NCBI GenBank assembly: GCA_029204225.1
Contig: CM055107.1
Span: 1,548,128 to 1,612,127 of the forward strand
Origin: Diphasiastrum complanatum
Taxonomy: Eukaryota > Streptophyta > Lycopodiopsida > Lycopodiales > Lycopodiaceae
DNA length: 64,000 nucleotides
Direction of reading: 5' to 3'
Within the stretch, counting starts at the first letter, position 1. Each line of letters starts with the position of its first letter. The notes beneath the pieces are model-generated. The model made no database searches. It was not told the origin of the DNA and was given only the letters and a program-made list of their open reading frames with translations. Made by a program: the position numbers and the translations under genes. Positions 44,980-58,777 of this stretch are shown here, piece by piece.

Positions 44980-46030
44980 CTACATACTATATCTCTACAT
45001 TGATGTGACATTGAAATTGTAGTGTCAACCATCTGTTATACGGTACTATCCACATGTTCTCTAATTCTATTCCATGCAACTGCACCTTCGTTCCATTGTC
45101 TCTATGCCTATACGAAAGATACCCATTCACTACCATTGTTTCATCAATGAAATTCCTTGGGTAGTTCTTCGAGCATTTTCCATCCTTCATGCATGGTGCA
45201 TTTGGAAAAGATGTTCTACATGGGTCGTGCATCATACAGGTCCTCACTATCTCATACAACTCTGGATCATCCTCACGGTCAGGAATCTTTGTGCATACGA
45301 TACGATCGTAATCTCCAACAGTGATGGGTTTGCTCCACTCCTCAAATATAATCAATAGGTGGGGCAATCCTCTCTTCTGAAACTCAACAACATGAAGCCT
45401 TCCTATAATGCGCCCCCCAATTATCCCATTCTTATTCAACAAATCTGAAGCCTCATGCTAAAAACCCTCGACACCAAATCAGGCCTATCTGCAAGTGTTT
45501 GTTGAAATCTCAACTCCCTCCTCCCTTATGACCAATTTGGGTTCGCTGTCATTGTGATAAACAAAGCGGGAGGACCCAACTCCCTAACGACAACCATAGC
45601 ATCCTAGTACTGCTGATACATATGACACGGTGAACCAATATAAGACGGCGGAAGGACTAATTTTTGCCCTATGTCTCTAGCGGAATGAGCTCCAAGGGCA
45701 TCAACGATGGCACTACGAATCTCTCTACGAAATCTATTACGATTGTTATAGATGTAATTCATGTTGCTTTGCACCATTTTTGCTACCACGTCACACACAT
45801 ACTCTTGCCAACCTTCCACCCAAATGTATAGGTGAAATATGCTCTGCTCGTACATGAAAATGGTAGTTGTAAAACTCTCGAATGGTGACAACTTTGTGTT
45901 CACATCCATCATCATGCTTTGCAAAAGAGAGAGAGAGAGAGAAGTTCACGCTAAGATCGGGATTCAAAGATAATCTCTGATCTAATTACAAATCATCACC
46001 ATCCATGATGTAGATTTGCGAAAATGAAGG
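44980..46030 (-). pseudogene. Helitron Rep region
   Basis: 45924-45604 holds NYIYNNRNRFRREIRSAIVD, GQKLVLPPSYIGSPCHMYQQY, the segment before the Rep motifs. 45442-44987 holds GRLHVVEFQKRGLPHLLII, where Rep motif 2 (family: QKRGLPHxHIL) has lost its second histidine, then MMHDPCRTSFPNAPCM, KCSKNYPRNFIDET and YRHRDNG, typical of Helitrons. The segment between, where metal-binding and Tyr motifs would be spread, is frameshifted. Not functional. Confidence 0.85.
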
Positions 46031-46335
46031 TCTATAAACCACCAATATGATGATACAACCGGCCAGACACTTTAAATGTATACACGTCGCCTACGGAGTT
46101 GGTAGTAGATCTATCTAGATTCACCCCAAGAGATGCAAAGGCCAAGGAGTTACTATAACTCCGAACGTGTTTTCTCAAATGAGCTCCCACGTCATCAGAA
46201 GAAGTGCACAATTTAAGAAGATAAAGAGGTGGTGATGGCATCAAAGGCAAACACACCTTGCCTTTCATGCAACATAAAGAGCTATTTCTTTTTGCTTTCC
46301 ATCTTAGGGCCGCACAATGACCACACACAAACTCC

Positions 46336-46337
<2 letters not shown>
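46030..46337 (-). pseudogene. Helitron N-terminal domain, left arm of an inverted pair
   Basis: Frame MEFVCGHCAALRWKAKRNSS, CCMKGKVCLPLMPSPPLYLL, HVRSYSNSLAFASLGVNLD, VYTFKVSGRLYHHIGGL is the Helitron-like N-terminal domain. It lies upstream of the Rep region of the same minus-strand element. The frame extends upstream only through the GA tract. Confidence 0.8.

Positions 46338-46338
<1 letters not shown>

Positions 46339-46401
<63 letters not shown>
46339..46401. repeat. (CT)n at the centre of the Helitron inverted repeat
   Basis: About 63 bp of CT between the two ATG codons of the opposed Helitron copies (46337 minus, 46436 plus). Confidence 0.95.
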
Positions 46402-46403
<2 letters not shown>

Positions 46404-46435
46404 TTCAAACACCAGCATGCCATGATCTTGGAGAG

Positions 46436-46696
46436 ATGGAGTTTGTGTGCAGTCATTGTTCGACCCTAAGATGGAAAGCAAAAAAAAATAGCTCTTTCTA
46501 TTGCATGAAAGACAAGGTGCGTTTGCCTTTGATGCCATCACCGCCTCTTTATCTCCTTAATTTGTACACGTCTTATGATGACGTGCGAGCTCATTTTAAA
46601 AAATACGTTCGAAGTTATATTAACTCCTTGGCCTTTGCATTTCTTGGGGTGAATCTAGATAGATCCACTGCCAACTCCGTAATCCTTCATATTTGA
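46436..46696 (+). pseudogene. Helitron N-terminal domain, right arm
   Basis: Plus-strand copy of the same domain: MEFVCSHCSTLRWKAKKNSS, CMKDKVRLPLMPSPPLYLL, YVRSYINSLAFAFLGVNLD, cut after STANS. It mirrors the left arm about a centre near 46386 with scattered differences. Confidence 0.8.
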
Positions 46697-47226
46697 CTCC
46701 TGAAGTAAAATCCAGAAGTGAGAGAAAGAGGAGGATTTGTCGCAGGTATATGGAAAAAGGTAAAGCCAAGGCTTTGCAATTTACCATTCAGGAAGAGAAA
46801 GAGGATACACATTTGAGGTCCCATGACGATATCAGAAGAGAGACTGATATATTGGTTGTAGGATCGATTACGCATTTTACATTGGATTCGAACTCCAATG
46901 TTGATGTTATGGAGGGGGTAGACTAGACGACAACGATGTTTGTTACACTCGAGCATGTGCGTAATCACCCATCATATAGGACTCTGGAAGTAGAATCCAG
47001 ATCTGCTAGGAGTAGAAGGTTGAATCGTAGGTACCAAGCTAAGCGAAGACATCGAACCTTGCTTTTGTCTTTGCAAAATCCCATAGTCACAGAAGTCTCA
47101 CATTCTAGACGGGATCTTTTTGAAGTAGATATATCGCTTCAAACACTAGCATGTGTTGAGAAAATTTTGATAGAGCCAACCAAACACGAACCCCGGTCGT
47201 GTTTGTTATTTAGTGTGATGACATAG
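46693..47226 (+). pseudogene. Basic-region ORF, probable Helitron N-terminus
   Basis: Two adjacent frames (to 46926 and from 46936) encode a related pair of basic segments: SRSERKRRICRRYMEKGKAK and SRSARSRRLNRRYQAKRRHR, with an acidic stretch between. Plant Helitron proteins often have such basic repeats before the N-terminal domain, but the order here is reversed relative to the right arm, so this is a rearranged or second copy. One in-frame stop separates the halves. Confidence 0.45.
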
Positions 47227-48028
47227 AAAATGACTTTTCATTCTAAAAAGGCTTCTGGAGGTGACACCGCTCCTCCTCCGGAGGCTCTACTAGGTTGAAA
47301 AAATGTCGAAAAAACAGGCCCTTCCTCAGCCACCGCCCTCTAAAAACAAGTGAAAAGATTTTTTTAACTATTGTTGTCTACGTAATACACACACCAACGC
47401 TTCTAGACAAATATATAACCAGCTAATAAAATATGAGAAAAGCTTAGCACACATAGAAAATGACTTTCTATTCTGAAAAAAAAAAACACATCCAAGAGCC
47501 TCTGGAGGAGGAGCGCCGCCGCCTCCAGAGGCTCTACCAGGTCAAAAAAAGTTGATAAAACAAGGCTCCTCAGCCATCGCCCTCTGAAAACAAGTACAAA
47601 TTCTTTTTAACTATTGTTGTCTACGTGATACACACACCAGCACTTTTAGAGAAATATATAGTTAGCTAATCAAATATGAGAAAAGCTCAGCCAACATAGA
47701 AAATGACTTCATTCTAAAAAAAAACATCGGAGAGCCTCTAGAGGAGGAGAGGCTATGCCAAGTTGAAAAAATGTGGAGAAAACAAGGCCCTTCCTTAGCC
47801 ATTGCCCTCCAAAAACAAGTACGTGATACACACACCAGGGCTTCTAGAGAAATATATAATCAACTAATAAAATACGAGAAAAGCTGAGCTCAACCAACAT
47901 ATAAAATGACTTTTCATTCTTGAAAAAAAAAAAATCACATTGGAGAGCCTGCCGGCGCTCCTCCTCTGGAGGCTCTTCCATGTTAAAAAAATGCCGAAAA
48001 ACAAGGCCCTTCCTTAGCCATCGCCCTC
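47221..48028. repeat. Tandem array, four units of 203-243 bp, each with a GC-rich hairpin
   Basis: Units begin ACATAGAAAATGAC at 47221, 47451, 47694 and (ACATATAAAATGAC) 47897; the last is partial. Each carries a homopurine/homopyrimidine palindrome; in unit 2 AGAGCCTCTGGAGG pairs perfectly with CCTCCAGAGGCTCT (about 47497-47536). Conserved GGCCCTTCCTnAGCCA and GATACACACACCAG words also recur. No coding sequence. Confidence 0.85.
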
Positions 48029-49149
48029 AGTTGTTGAATCCCTGTTCTGCTGATAAACATAGACATGGTTGGTTTATTCACAATCCTCGATGAGAGCAAT
48101 GGGATTGCAGGTCTGGATTAAAGTGGGCTGTAGAATCATCTGTTGGTCGAATTAGCTATGGAAATTATGGCAGTTCGATCCAGTGCTTGGCAGATTGCAG
48201 CAGACAGGGCGTTCTTTTCTTGAAATCGCCTGCTGCAATAAACAAGGCTAGTTGCTGTAGTGTACTTTCGAAAAAGCTATCTACAAGCATAGGAATCGTG
48301 CTAATGCTCTGAAGGTACTCGCTGCTCATCACTTCATCATTGATCCTTCAATCTGGATTTTCTTGGACTGGTGTATGCGCGCTTCCCAGTTGTGTGGATC
48401 TGAAACGGGCATCTGGAAATAACTTCTAGCAGGACAATGCATGCCTCATTACCTTTCCCACGAGTGCGTGGCAGTCCATGGAAAAATGTTTGAAGGAGAT
48501 GCGTGAAGCAGGAGTGCAGCTTTAGCAGCGATCGGTTCCAAGCAGAGCAGCCGTGTGTTGAATCCCAAGCAGCAGTCGAGCCTGGTGAGGCAGTGAGGTT
48601 TCTGTCAGCGATGGAAGCTGTGTGGAAGAGGCTAATCTTTAGTTGAGGGCTATAGCGGCTGTTAGGTTTTGAACTACCAACCTTTGTGCTTTACTCCCTG
48701 GAAAAAAAGAGTTAAGAGTTAACTGGTGTTTCTATATATAATCCGTATATATTTTTCCTTTTTGGTCTTAACAACATTAATGATTTTGTTGTTACGTTCT
48801 TAATGATTTAGATTGGCAACTAAAACTTTTCAGAAAGATACTTGTTAAAGTCAAAATGCAGTTGAACTAATGAAACAAGTGTCGTTATTAAGGGGAGGTT
48901 TGTAGAATACAGTACAAAAAATATCGAAATCCAAATTTGGTGGATTTTCCACTTATATACTTTCATTAGTTGCATGAAAATTCGACTTCAACAGAGTAAT
49001 ACTAAAGCTAGTAAAGAGAAAAGGAAAAACAGCTTATCATTTACTATATCTCCAAGGAAATTTCTAGTACCTTAGTCGATAAAGTTTTTCGGGGGACCAA
49101 AAATTCTAAGGGAGGAATAGAAATAGACATCTGAGTTAGCACATGAGTT
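48029..49149. other. No firm gene; weak coding trace
   Basis: On the plus strand around 48260-48400 a frame reads KAIYKHRNRANALKVLAAHHFI and IWIFLDWCMRAS, faintly like the RNase H end of a plant LINE, but it is short and unsupported. The rest is AT-rich. Confidence 0.2.
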
Positions 49150-50960
49150 TCTTTGGAATCTTTGAAGATCTTCATAATACTAGTTATGGAGTAATTTCAT
49201 TATGAAATTCATTTAGTTGAATTCATATTTGATATCATATATGACCATGAGAATGACTGCAAAATTTAGAGATCATGTGGATAAAATGGGAGTGTGTTAA
49301 CACATGGATCACATTTAAGTTGTTCGTACAAGAAACGACTTTCTTTAAGGGATAGGGATCCTTGATTTGGAAAGCTTATTACTAACCGACAAAAAGTTGA
49401 CAATGTGACGGTAACCCATGTGTAGTGCCTTATTGTTGGATCATCCTTTCATAAATGGATTATTATCTATCAGAAATAAAAATTTATGGATTCTTCTATG
49501 TTTGGTTCTGATGGTATGTACCTATTCAGGGGTTGATTGAGTGAAAATTCTGTGGTAAGATGTAAGTGGTTGGAAAACTCGTGAGAGTGGATGTGTTTTC
49601 AGTCTCAAAGATTTTCCAGATATGTTATTTACTCTCGAGAAATAGAATTTTTAATTTGTAGCTGAGTTACAAGATTCTCAGTGAGATATGAGAGTAACAT
49701 ATGTGGATTTTGGAGGAATCTGCCAGATAAGGACATATGTGTTTATGCATTGGGTCATAGTGAGATTATTCTCATATGGGCACGATTAACCTTGTATGGA
49801 TCTACTATGTATTCCTGGTTACTAGGGTTATTTGGTGCATTTAACCTAGTCGGTAAACATAGACATATGATCAAGTATTGTGTTGGACAATTACTTGCAG
49901 AGTTAACAATTTTTAGCTAACTTAAAAGTGATGTGGAGACAGAGCAAGATGTGGTATTGTACTAGTACAATTAAGATCTACACTTGGACATTTGAGACTT
50001 ATGAATCATTAGCAATTAACTTGAGTAAACGATTTACTCTGGTGGAAAGTTAATTTAGTGAAACAGATAGTGTGAAGAGAATTCACCAGATCATGTGTTG
50101 CTTGGAAGATGCATGATTTGTGAATAATTGGGATTCATCAGAAAAGTTATGTGCATAGAACATACATGAATTCTTGGTAGAGTATTTCTCAAATGAGAAA
50201 TAGGCTCAGTTTCATTAGTGATTGTATCCCAGAGAGCTCAATTGGATAACGAATCATAATGGTTCCAAGGATGATAACTGAATTTTCAAAGAATTCAGCA
50301 TAACTTTGGACATCTAGATTTAGTTCTAGACAGTAATATGAAGCTTTTTGATTGAAGATAGTTATTTAGTCTTTAATTACCTAATGGCTTTGGGATTGGA
50401 TAACTTACAATTTGGTTAAGAATCTAGTTTGAAGAATATTCTTAAAATCCAGTATCTCTAGTGTGGAAAAGCTTTTAGAATGATTCTTATATGTTTCTTG
50501 AGTTGTGTATTAGACATAAACTCCAGTATCCTTTAAGTATCGTTTGGATTACAGATAATTATGATTGACGAATCATAAGAATCTAATTGTTTGTGATTGA
50601 TTGATCATAAATGGATACTTAATTAGAGGATAATAAGGAAATGTGTTGATTCTTAAATATGTTGAGTGATTCCCAATCTACTAAATGAGTAGAGATTTCA
50701 GATAAGCATTTTGAAAGTGTAAATCTTTTTACTCTAGTATCTTATTGAAAATTACTTATCGAGAGTTTTTGCTTATTTTAGTGGATTGTATTCTGCTACA
50801 GATTATAGTCTATATGTGTTTGTGTATGCATTCAATCTACATCTCTAGATTTCTATTTGATTTCTTGCATGAAATGCTAGAAATGGGCCTATTAACTCAT
50901 TAGAGTAACTACTGTACTCTGGATTGAGTTAAAATTGTCCGAGACTTGATGGATCTGCTA
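49150..50960. other. Hairpin-dense non-coding block 2
   Basis: Same character as block 1. Perfect inverted repeats include AATTTCA/TGAAATT (49193/49203), the palindrome TTGTACTAGTACAA (49957-49970), GAGTAAA/TTTACTC (50023/50033), ATTTCTC/GAGAAAT (50184/50195), CTGAATT/AATTCAG (50278/50292) and ATGATTGACGAATCAT (50561-50576). Near 50860 the sequence TTCTTGCATGAAATGCTAGAAA resembles the integrase-end sequence at 41770, so both blocks sit in front of the same gypsy segment. Confidence 0.45.
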
Positions 50961-51177
50961 GAGATTTTGGTTGATTGAATTGTTGTATTTTAGAATATTT
51001 TCCAACTTCTTTGCACGAGATTACAACTTTCCATAAACTTCGTTGCCTCATGATAGCCAAAGGAGCAATTTTAATTTTTGCAATTTGTTTTAGCAGGGGC
51101 AAGCCAATCAGCAAGAAAGATCCGGAATAGACCGTCTCACTTTTAACACAAATTATTGATCACAAAACATAAAATTG

Positions 51178-51179
<2 letters not shown>

Positions 51180-51265
<86 letters not shown>
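51180..51265. repeat. (CT)n microsatellite
   Basis: About 86 bp of CT, near the presumed 5' side of element G. Confidence 0.97.
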
Positions 51266-51268
<3 letters not shown>

Positions 51269-51599
51269 GAACCTTTTGATGATTCCTAGGTAACTACCGT
51301 TCCAAATTTTGTAAATGGTGCAATATGTGAAGGCAAAGACAATAGTGAAAATTTGATATTGCATGTGTTAACCTATGATGGCTTTAATCGCTTAAGCTTA
51401 AGACCTATGTTGGCTTCAATAAATTTGTGGTATTTGGCTTCCTGCTTGTTTATATATTTGTCCCGCTTATCAAGGAGATGTATATGATAAAGGAAGATTG
51501 TTCGATATTTTGACCTATCTGAATTGGTGTTAGAGAAGCTCTCTTCAAACACAAAAAAGCTCGCTTCGAACATGAAAAAGCTCGCCTCGAAAAGCTCGC

Positions 51600-53250
51600 A
51601 AAAAATTTATTCCCACTTGTGACAAAGTCCACCCTTGCAACCATAGGCATAACTTTTGGCAAACAGCCCTTGACCAATCATAAGCATGCCAAGAGTGTCA
51701 TAAAACCCTTTATTGACACCTCTGATGAACTATTTAGGACTAATGATGGCTATTTGTTAGAATGCATCTGCGATCCTATTATCCATGTCGTTGCACAACT
51801 ACTAAATAACTTTTTGATGGTTGGCAACCTTAGGAAGGAGCGCATCTCTTTTCAAATCCTGCATCGCATAGCGGCCGGCCCACTTTTGTCCCTCCTTTCG
51901 GTCTCCTACCTTGATAATAAAATTCATGGGTTTGTTCCTAACGTCATTTTATCTGTGTGTGAAGACACGTCTGCCGAGTCCTCACAATAGGTCTAGCTAC
52001 TGGCTGGTCAATTGGATATGGCCGAGCTTGATCTCTTGAACCCGAGCTCCTTCAAGGTGAATTGGATGTGACCACCCTTGAACGCGACTCTTACCTACAA
52101 ACCCAAGTGCTTGATCGTCCAATCTCACCGGAAGAGATCAGATACTTGTTCAAAACTTCATTGGTAGGATTTCAGAAAAAATTTGATAAACTTAAACGTA
52201 TGGCAACAACTGAACTGGCAAAGGCAAAAGCAATCATTAAAGATTATGAAAAGGCAACCGCTCAAGTTTTGGAAGCCGAGCCTCAAATTTCAGTACCTCT
52301 GATGCCACAGTTCTCGCCTCAACGACAAGATCAGAGAGGCTTGGATACAAAGTTTGATGGGCCAAGAATACAGGAGATACCAGATGTTCAGGCCACCGAC
52401 GAAGGTCCATCAACATCAAAGCCCATGACATTGTTTCAGAAACTGATCACCATCGAGGACCGGATTCAAGCGTTCCTACAACAACATCCGCATGAGTCCT
52501 CAAGGGGTGGATGAGTTATCAAATTCAAGACCTTTGAGATAGAGGAGGGCAAGGAATTGGACAAACTACCAACATTGGGAGAGCAGTCGACATGGAGAAC
52601 AATAATATTTGAAAAGACTCCGAATTCCATCAGGAGTTACGTTGCCAGTCCTCACCAATTGCGGGTAGATCCTTATTATTTGCTGATGCCAAGAAGGAAT
52701 AAATGGAAAGATTTGGAGACTCCATTGGAAAAAGTCAGTATCCATACCCCAAATTGTCTCATAATACACCAAGTGTACAATTGACAAATTTCAGTGGATT
52801 TCAATCGGGCCTTACAATTTTATGCGACAGAGTATAGACATTCGCCAGATCCGGCCGTTAGGCAATCTGCGCTTTTTGCGAACGATTTGACAATGTTGGC
52901 GTCCGTAGCCACGCGGTGGATGATTGCTTACCCCAATTGGCTTTCGATCCTAATAAACCAATGGCGTCCGACGATATTCAAGATCAATTGCCAGTTGCCA
53001 GATTATACTACCGTGTTGCGATGCTGCGTGGAATGTGGGAATTAAGATTTACGACATGGACCACTTCCAAATGGATTGTCGCGGCCAATAAGTGCTTCTT
53101 ACCGCAGAAGAAAAATTTCAATACGACGCGCCTGGAATTCATGCAGAAAGTACAGTCCCATCTTATCAAGGTACGACACGAGGCTAATCAAAGCCCGAAA
53201 TGGATAAATCTTGCGAGGTGTCGTGGGACCGCCACCACTTTTGGTGGGAG
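51600..53250 (+). pseudogene. Coiled-coil ORF of LTR element G
   Basis: Plus-strand relative of the element D protein, with the same blocks in order: TLATIGITFGKQ, LLNNFLMVGNLRKERI, ILSVCEDTSAESS, LDVTTLERDSYLQTQ, then LVGFQKKFDKLKRMATTELAKAKAI (helical), RSYVASPHQLRVDPYYLLMPRRNKW, and a C-terminal part not seen in D: ALQFYATEYRHSPDPAVRQS and DLTMLASVATRWM. It is shorter than D between ILHRI and the next block. In-frame stops at about 51990, 52514 and 52784 break it. It ends just before a purine-rich GGTGGGAGATA and the LTR at 53255. No protease, RT or integrase is present. Confidence 0.55.
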
Positions 53251-53254
53251 ATAT

Positions 53255-53763
53255 TGTTGGAGGGTTTGCGGATATCAAGGCAACCCTAACCCTAGTTAAT
53301 AAGTGAGAGATTTGACACCCTACGTGTGTAAGTCCAACTCGATGATCACATAATTGATTAATTAGTTGCAAGTTAATAAAAGGACTTTAGGCCTTTTTGC
53401 GGGACTTTTAATGTCGCGGGCCTAAATGTCAAGTTACTGAATAAAATAGGGGTTCCCACCAAATTTCAAATTCAGATTGAGTCTTCTAATTAATACAAGA
53501 GTTTCCCACTCTTTTTAGATTTGAATGGGCCAATAGAATTTTGAGGCCAAGGCCCTCCTCTCCACTACAAAGAGGGGCCTACTCAAGTTTGTAAACCATG
53601 TTCTCTCTTCATTTCAAATACAAGCGGTTGAGCCTCTTATGAAATGGATTATGAATGTCCTTGCTCTCTATCTCTTTTCCTTCATCTCTCATGCTTTTGC
53701 TAATTGTTAGATCTGAATGTTATTGGGATTGTATTTTCTTATGCTTTTTATGAGAAAGGAAGT

Positions 53764-53853
<90 letters not shown>

Positions 53854-54058
53854 TGTATCTATCTTATTGTGGATCGTAGTGTTAATCTGTAGTGTTAATG
53901 GATTTTAGTGTTAATTGTGAATCATCCATGCTTGCTGGATTTGTTTTATGTTATCGATTTCATGGGATCGAACCTCCGCGTGACGACTTACTTCATCTCC
54001 TCGGTGCTTGTGTGCCGGATCTTGGGTTGAGGATAGGATAGGAAAGAAACCCACTACA
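53255..54058 (+). repeat. 3' LTR of element G
   Basis: 804 bp, TGTTGG...CACTACA, clearly homologous to the 733-bp LTRs of element E over its length. The extra length is mainly the expanded GA tract, where element E has only GAGAGAGAAAAGGAGAGAGAG. Copia I begins at the next base. Confidence 0.85.
53766..53849. repeat. (GA)n inside the element G LTR
   Basis: About 84 bp of GA at the position of a short imperfect GA run in both LTRs of element E. Confidence 0.95.
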
Positions 54059-55402
54059 CCAAGTCAACCTATCAGACCTAGAAGATCATCAAGGATAAGG
54101 ATGGAGCCAACAAGGCTCACATATTCAAGCAAGGAGCAGCAAGCCGAGGTTAATCCATCCACTTCTTTTGCTCTTATGTCAAGTTTTGATGAACCTTCAA
54201 GAGTAGATGATGCTTTTAGTTCAAAAGAATGGTACCAAGCTTTGCTAGATGAGTATAATGCTTTGATTGATAATGGCACTTGGATCCTTGTTGATAGACC
54301 TTCTAAGAATGTAATAGGATGTAAATGGGTGTTCAAACTCAAGCTAAATTCATATGGAAACATAAGCAAACACAAGACAAGGTTAGTTTTCAAAAAATGT
54401 TCTCAAGTGGAGGGCAAAGATTATGTGGAGACATTTGCACCCGTGGCCAAGATGGTCACAATAAGATTAATTCTTGCTCTTGCCTCTCATTTTGGATGGA
54501 TGCTTTGTCAAATGGATGTGTCAAATGCATTTCTTAATGGTTTCTTGGAAGAAGACATTTTCATGGAGCAGCCCCAAAGATTCATCAAGCTCAGGTTGGA
54601 GGACAAGGTTTGTCATCTACAAAGGAGCATCTATGGCTTGAAGCAAGCCTCTAGGTCTTGGAATTCAAGACTACATGACTATCTTATTTTACTTGGTTTT
54701 TCTCAAAGTGAATATGATTCTAGCTTATATCTTAAGTTTGATGATCATGTTATTGTACTCTTGTTAATCTATGTTGATGATATCATCCTTAGTGGTGATA
54801 GTATTGTTGGAATAAAAAAAAGTCAAAATAGATCTTTTACTAGAGTTCAAGATGGTAGATCTAGGTGATCTCCATTATATTTTGGACATAGAAGTCATTA
54901 GAGGGTTTGATTTTATCTTCATCTGTCAAACAAACTATGCTCAAAGTTTGCTAAAGAAATTTAAGATGCAAGATTGCAAGTATGTAGAAACTCCCATGGA
55001 GCAAGATGTAAAAGTGTGTAAAGAAGATGATGAAAGATCTTTCATGGACATCACTTTGTATAGACAACTTATAGGCTCCTTAATGTGGATAACTATTACT
55101 AGGCCTGATCTTACCTTTAGTGTATGTAGATTGAGTCAACACATGCAAGATCCATTGAACATTCATTGGAAGAAAACAAAAAGGATCTTGAAGTACATCT
55201 CGGGTACACTAGACTTTGGTATTCTCTATGGAGGAGATGTAATTGACTTGCATGCCTATAGTGATTCAGATTTTGCAGGTGACAAGAGAGATAGGAGGTC
55301 AACAAGTGCATATGCAATCTTCATAGGTGATGGAGTAGTTTCTTGGCTAGCAAAGAAGCAAGAAACAATTTCACTCTCTTCAATTGAGACCGAGTATTAT
55401 TA
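54059..55402 (+). pseudogene. Copia I RT and RNase H
   Basis: 54059-54868 encodes the linker end RRSSRIRMEPTRLTY, then RT: EWYQALLDEYNALIDNGTW, GCKWVFKLKLNSYG, YVETFAPVAKMVTIRLIL, CQMDVSNAFLNGFLEEDIF, SIYGLKQASRSWNSRL and LLIYVDDIILSGDS. After a frame change near 54840, 54852-55402 gives MVDLGDLHYILDIEVI, MWITITRPDLTFSVCRLSQHM, YSDSDFAGDKRDRRSTSAYAI and ETISLSSIETEYY, then a stop inside RNase H. Catalytic YVDD is intact. It is closely related in sequence style to copia H. The 5' end is cut exactly at the LTR edge. Confidence 0.9.
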
Positions 55403-55675
55403 GAAGAGTTCTAAATCCAAAAAAGATATCAAAATTGAAGAAATTTTTTTCGTAATAATGCTATAATTCGACATTGGGGGCAACCAGCCCGCAAGCATGA
55501 CATGTTATTCATATCGGAGCTACGATTAAAAAGTTATACTATTTTTAATGAACTACAAACAATAATGTACATAAAATGGTTAAGCATCGAAAATAGTGTG
55601 GGCAGAAATGAAAAAGCATTTGGGTAGAAAATGAATTTATTTTGGTAATTTACATCGTAAAATTTTTCGACACAG

Positions 55676-55866
55676 ATCGCAGACAGGGAGCTCGAGGCGG
55701 ATTGGCTTTCATACATCTGCAGGGTGGGTCCACACATTGGTTTGGATTCTATCAAACTCATGGAGAAGCTAGCTGCATTTCGTTTTGGCATGGGCATGTT
55801 TGGTCACCCTGCTGCACAGAATTCAGAGAGGAGACAACTCTCCATTACTTTGTGGACCATGTTTAG
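55676..55866 (+). other. Possible exon-like piece
   Basis: After a TTTCGACACAG acceptor-like site the frame reads IADRELEADWLSYICRVGPH and GLDSIKLMEKLAAFRFGMGMF. Amino-acid composition looks protein-like, but there is no recognised family and no clear donor. Another frame over the same bases is open too, so this is weak. Confidence 0.2.
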
Positions 55867-57695
<1,829 letters not shown>

Positions 57696-58777
57696 ATTCT
57701 GTGTTTAGGATCTTTATTAGTCACCTAGAATGGAATATATTTGTGAAGAGACACCTTACCTTTCGAGCATAGGTGATGCTTGCAAAATCTGAAAACTGTT
57801 CAGAAAACTCTTACTTGAATGATTGTAGCAGTGGTTTCTTGTGAGGATGCCATGTTTAGTCCCCTCGAGTGCTCTTGCCTTCTTTAGTCTTAAACCGTTC
57901 ATAACGTTATTGTCAGCCATTGTGAAAGCGATAGTAAGTACTTTAAGGAGAGCCTACCATTCATTGCTTATACAAATCTGAAGCAAATGGTTTAATGTGC
58001 ATACATGTGCAAACGCTTATAGCTTTATGGTTTGAAACTGAACCTAATCGAAAATGAAGATAGTAGTAATATTTGATGCTACAGAGAGCGCAAGTTTTAT
58101 TTGTTAGTGCTTACACACAGTAGTATTCCCTTTGAAATAGCAATCATTCACAAGTATGATAACGAAACCGGTTACAACATGAGGTATACTAATCATAATC
58201 AAAATGTGCCAGCATTTGAGTTGTATCTTTTGATAATAGTGTGATACTACAGTAGCTTCGTTTCTGGAGTATGTATGTAACCCTTAGCTACTTATGGAAC
58301 AACCACACATTCATGCTGTCCTTTGAAGGATAGTAAAGTATACTCTAAACTGTAGTTATCAAACCAAACTATCATCCATTCATATCTATGATAATGAGTT
58401 TGAATCCATACAACCATTCATGAGATAGGAAGTGCTTCATCGCTGGTCATTATGAAGCACTTGTCTCAACCTACCATATATGATACATAACTATCATTAT
58501 CATGCTTTGTGAAGTATGTGGAAGGAAGTATTGGTTCATTGCTGGTCCATCGCTGGACAACAGCTTACCATATATATCAACTTTTCGATTATCTTGCCCA
58601 AGATAGTCCATCGTTGGACAGCAACATATCTATCTTCAACAAGCCTCTCCATTATTGAGTAAGCTTCATCGCTGGACAGCGGATAGTATATGAAGTCAAT
58701 AATATGCCAAAAAAAGTTAGTATGAACCCTCACTGATCCATCACTGGACAACGGATTCATACCTTCCCATTTATCAT

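Noticed and set aside
55534..55797. Minus-strand 87-codon frame
   Set aside because: Overlaps the plus-strand exon-like frame and shows no motif; neither strand is convincing.
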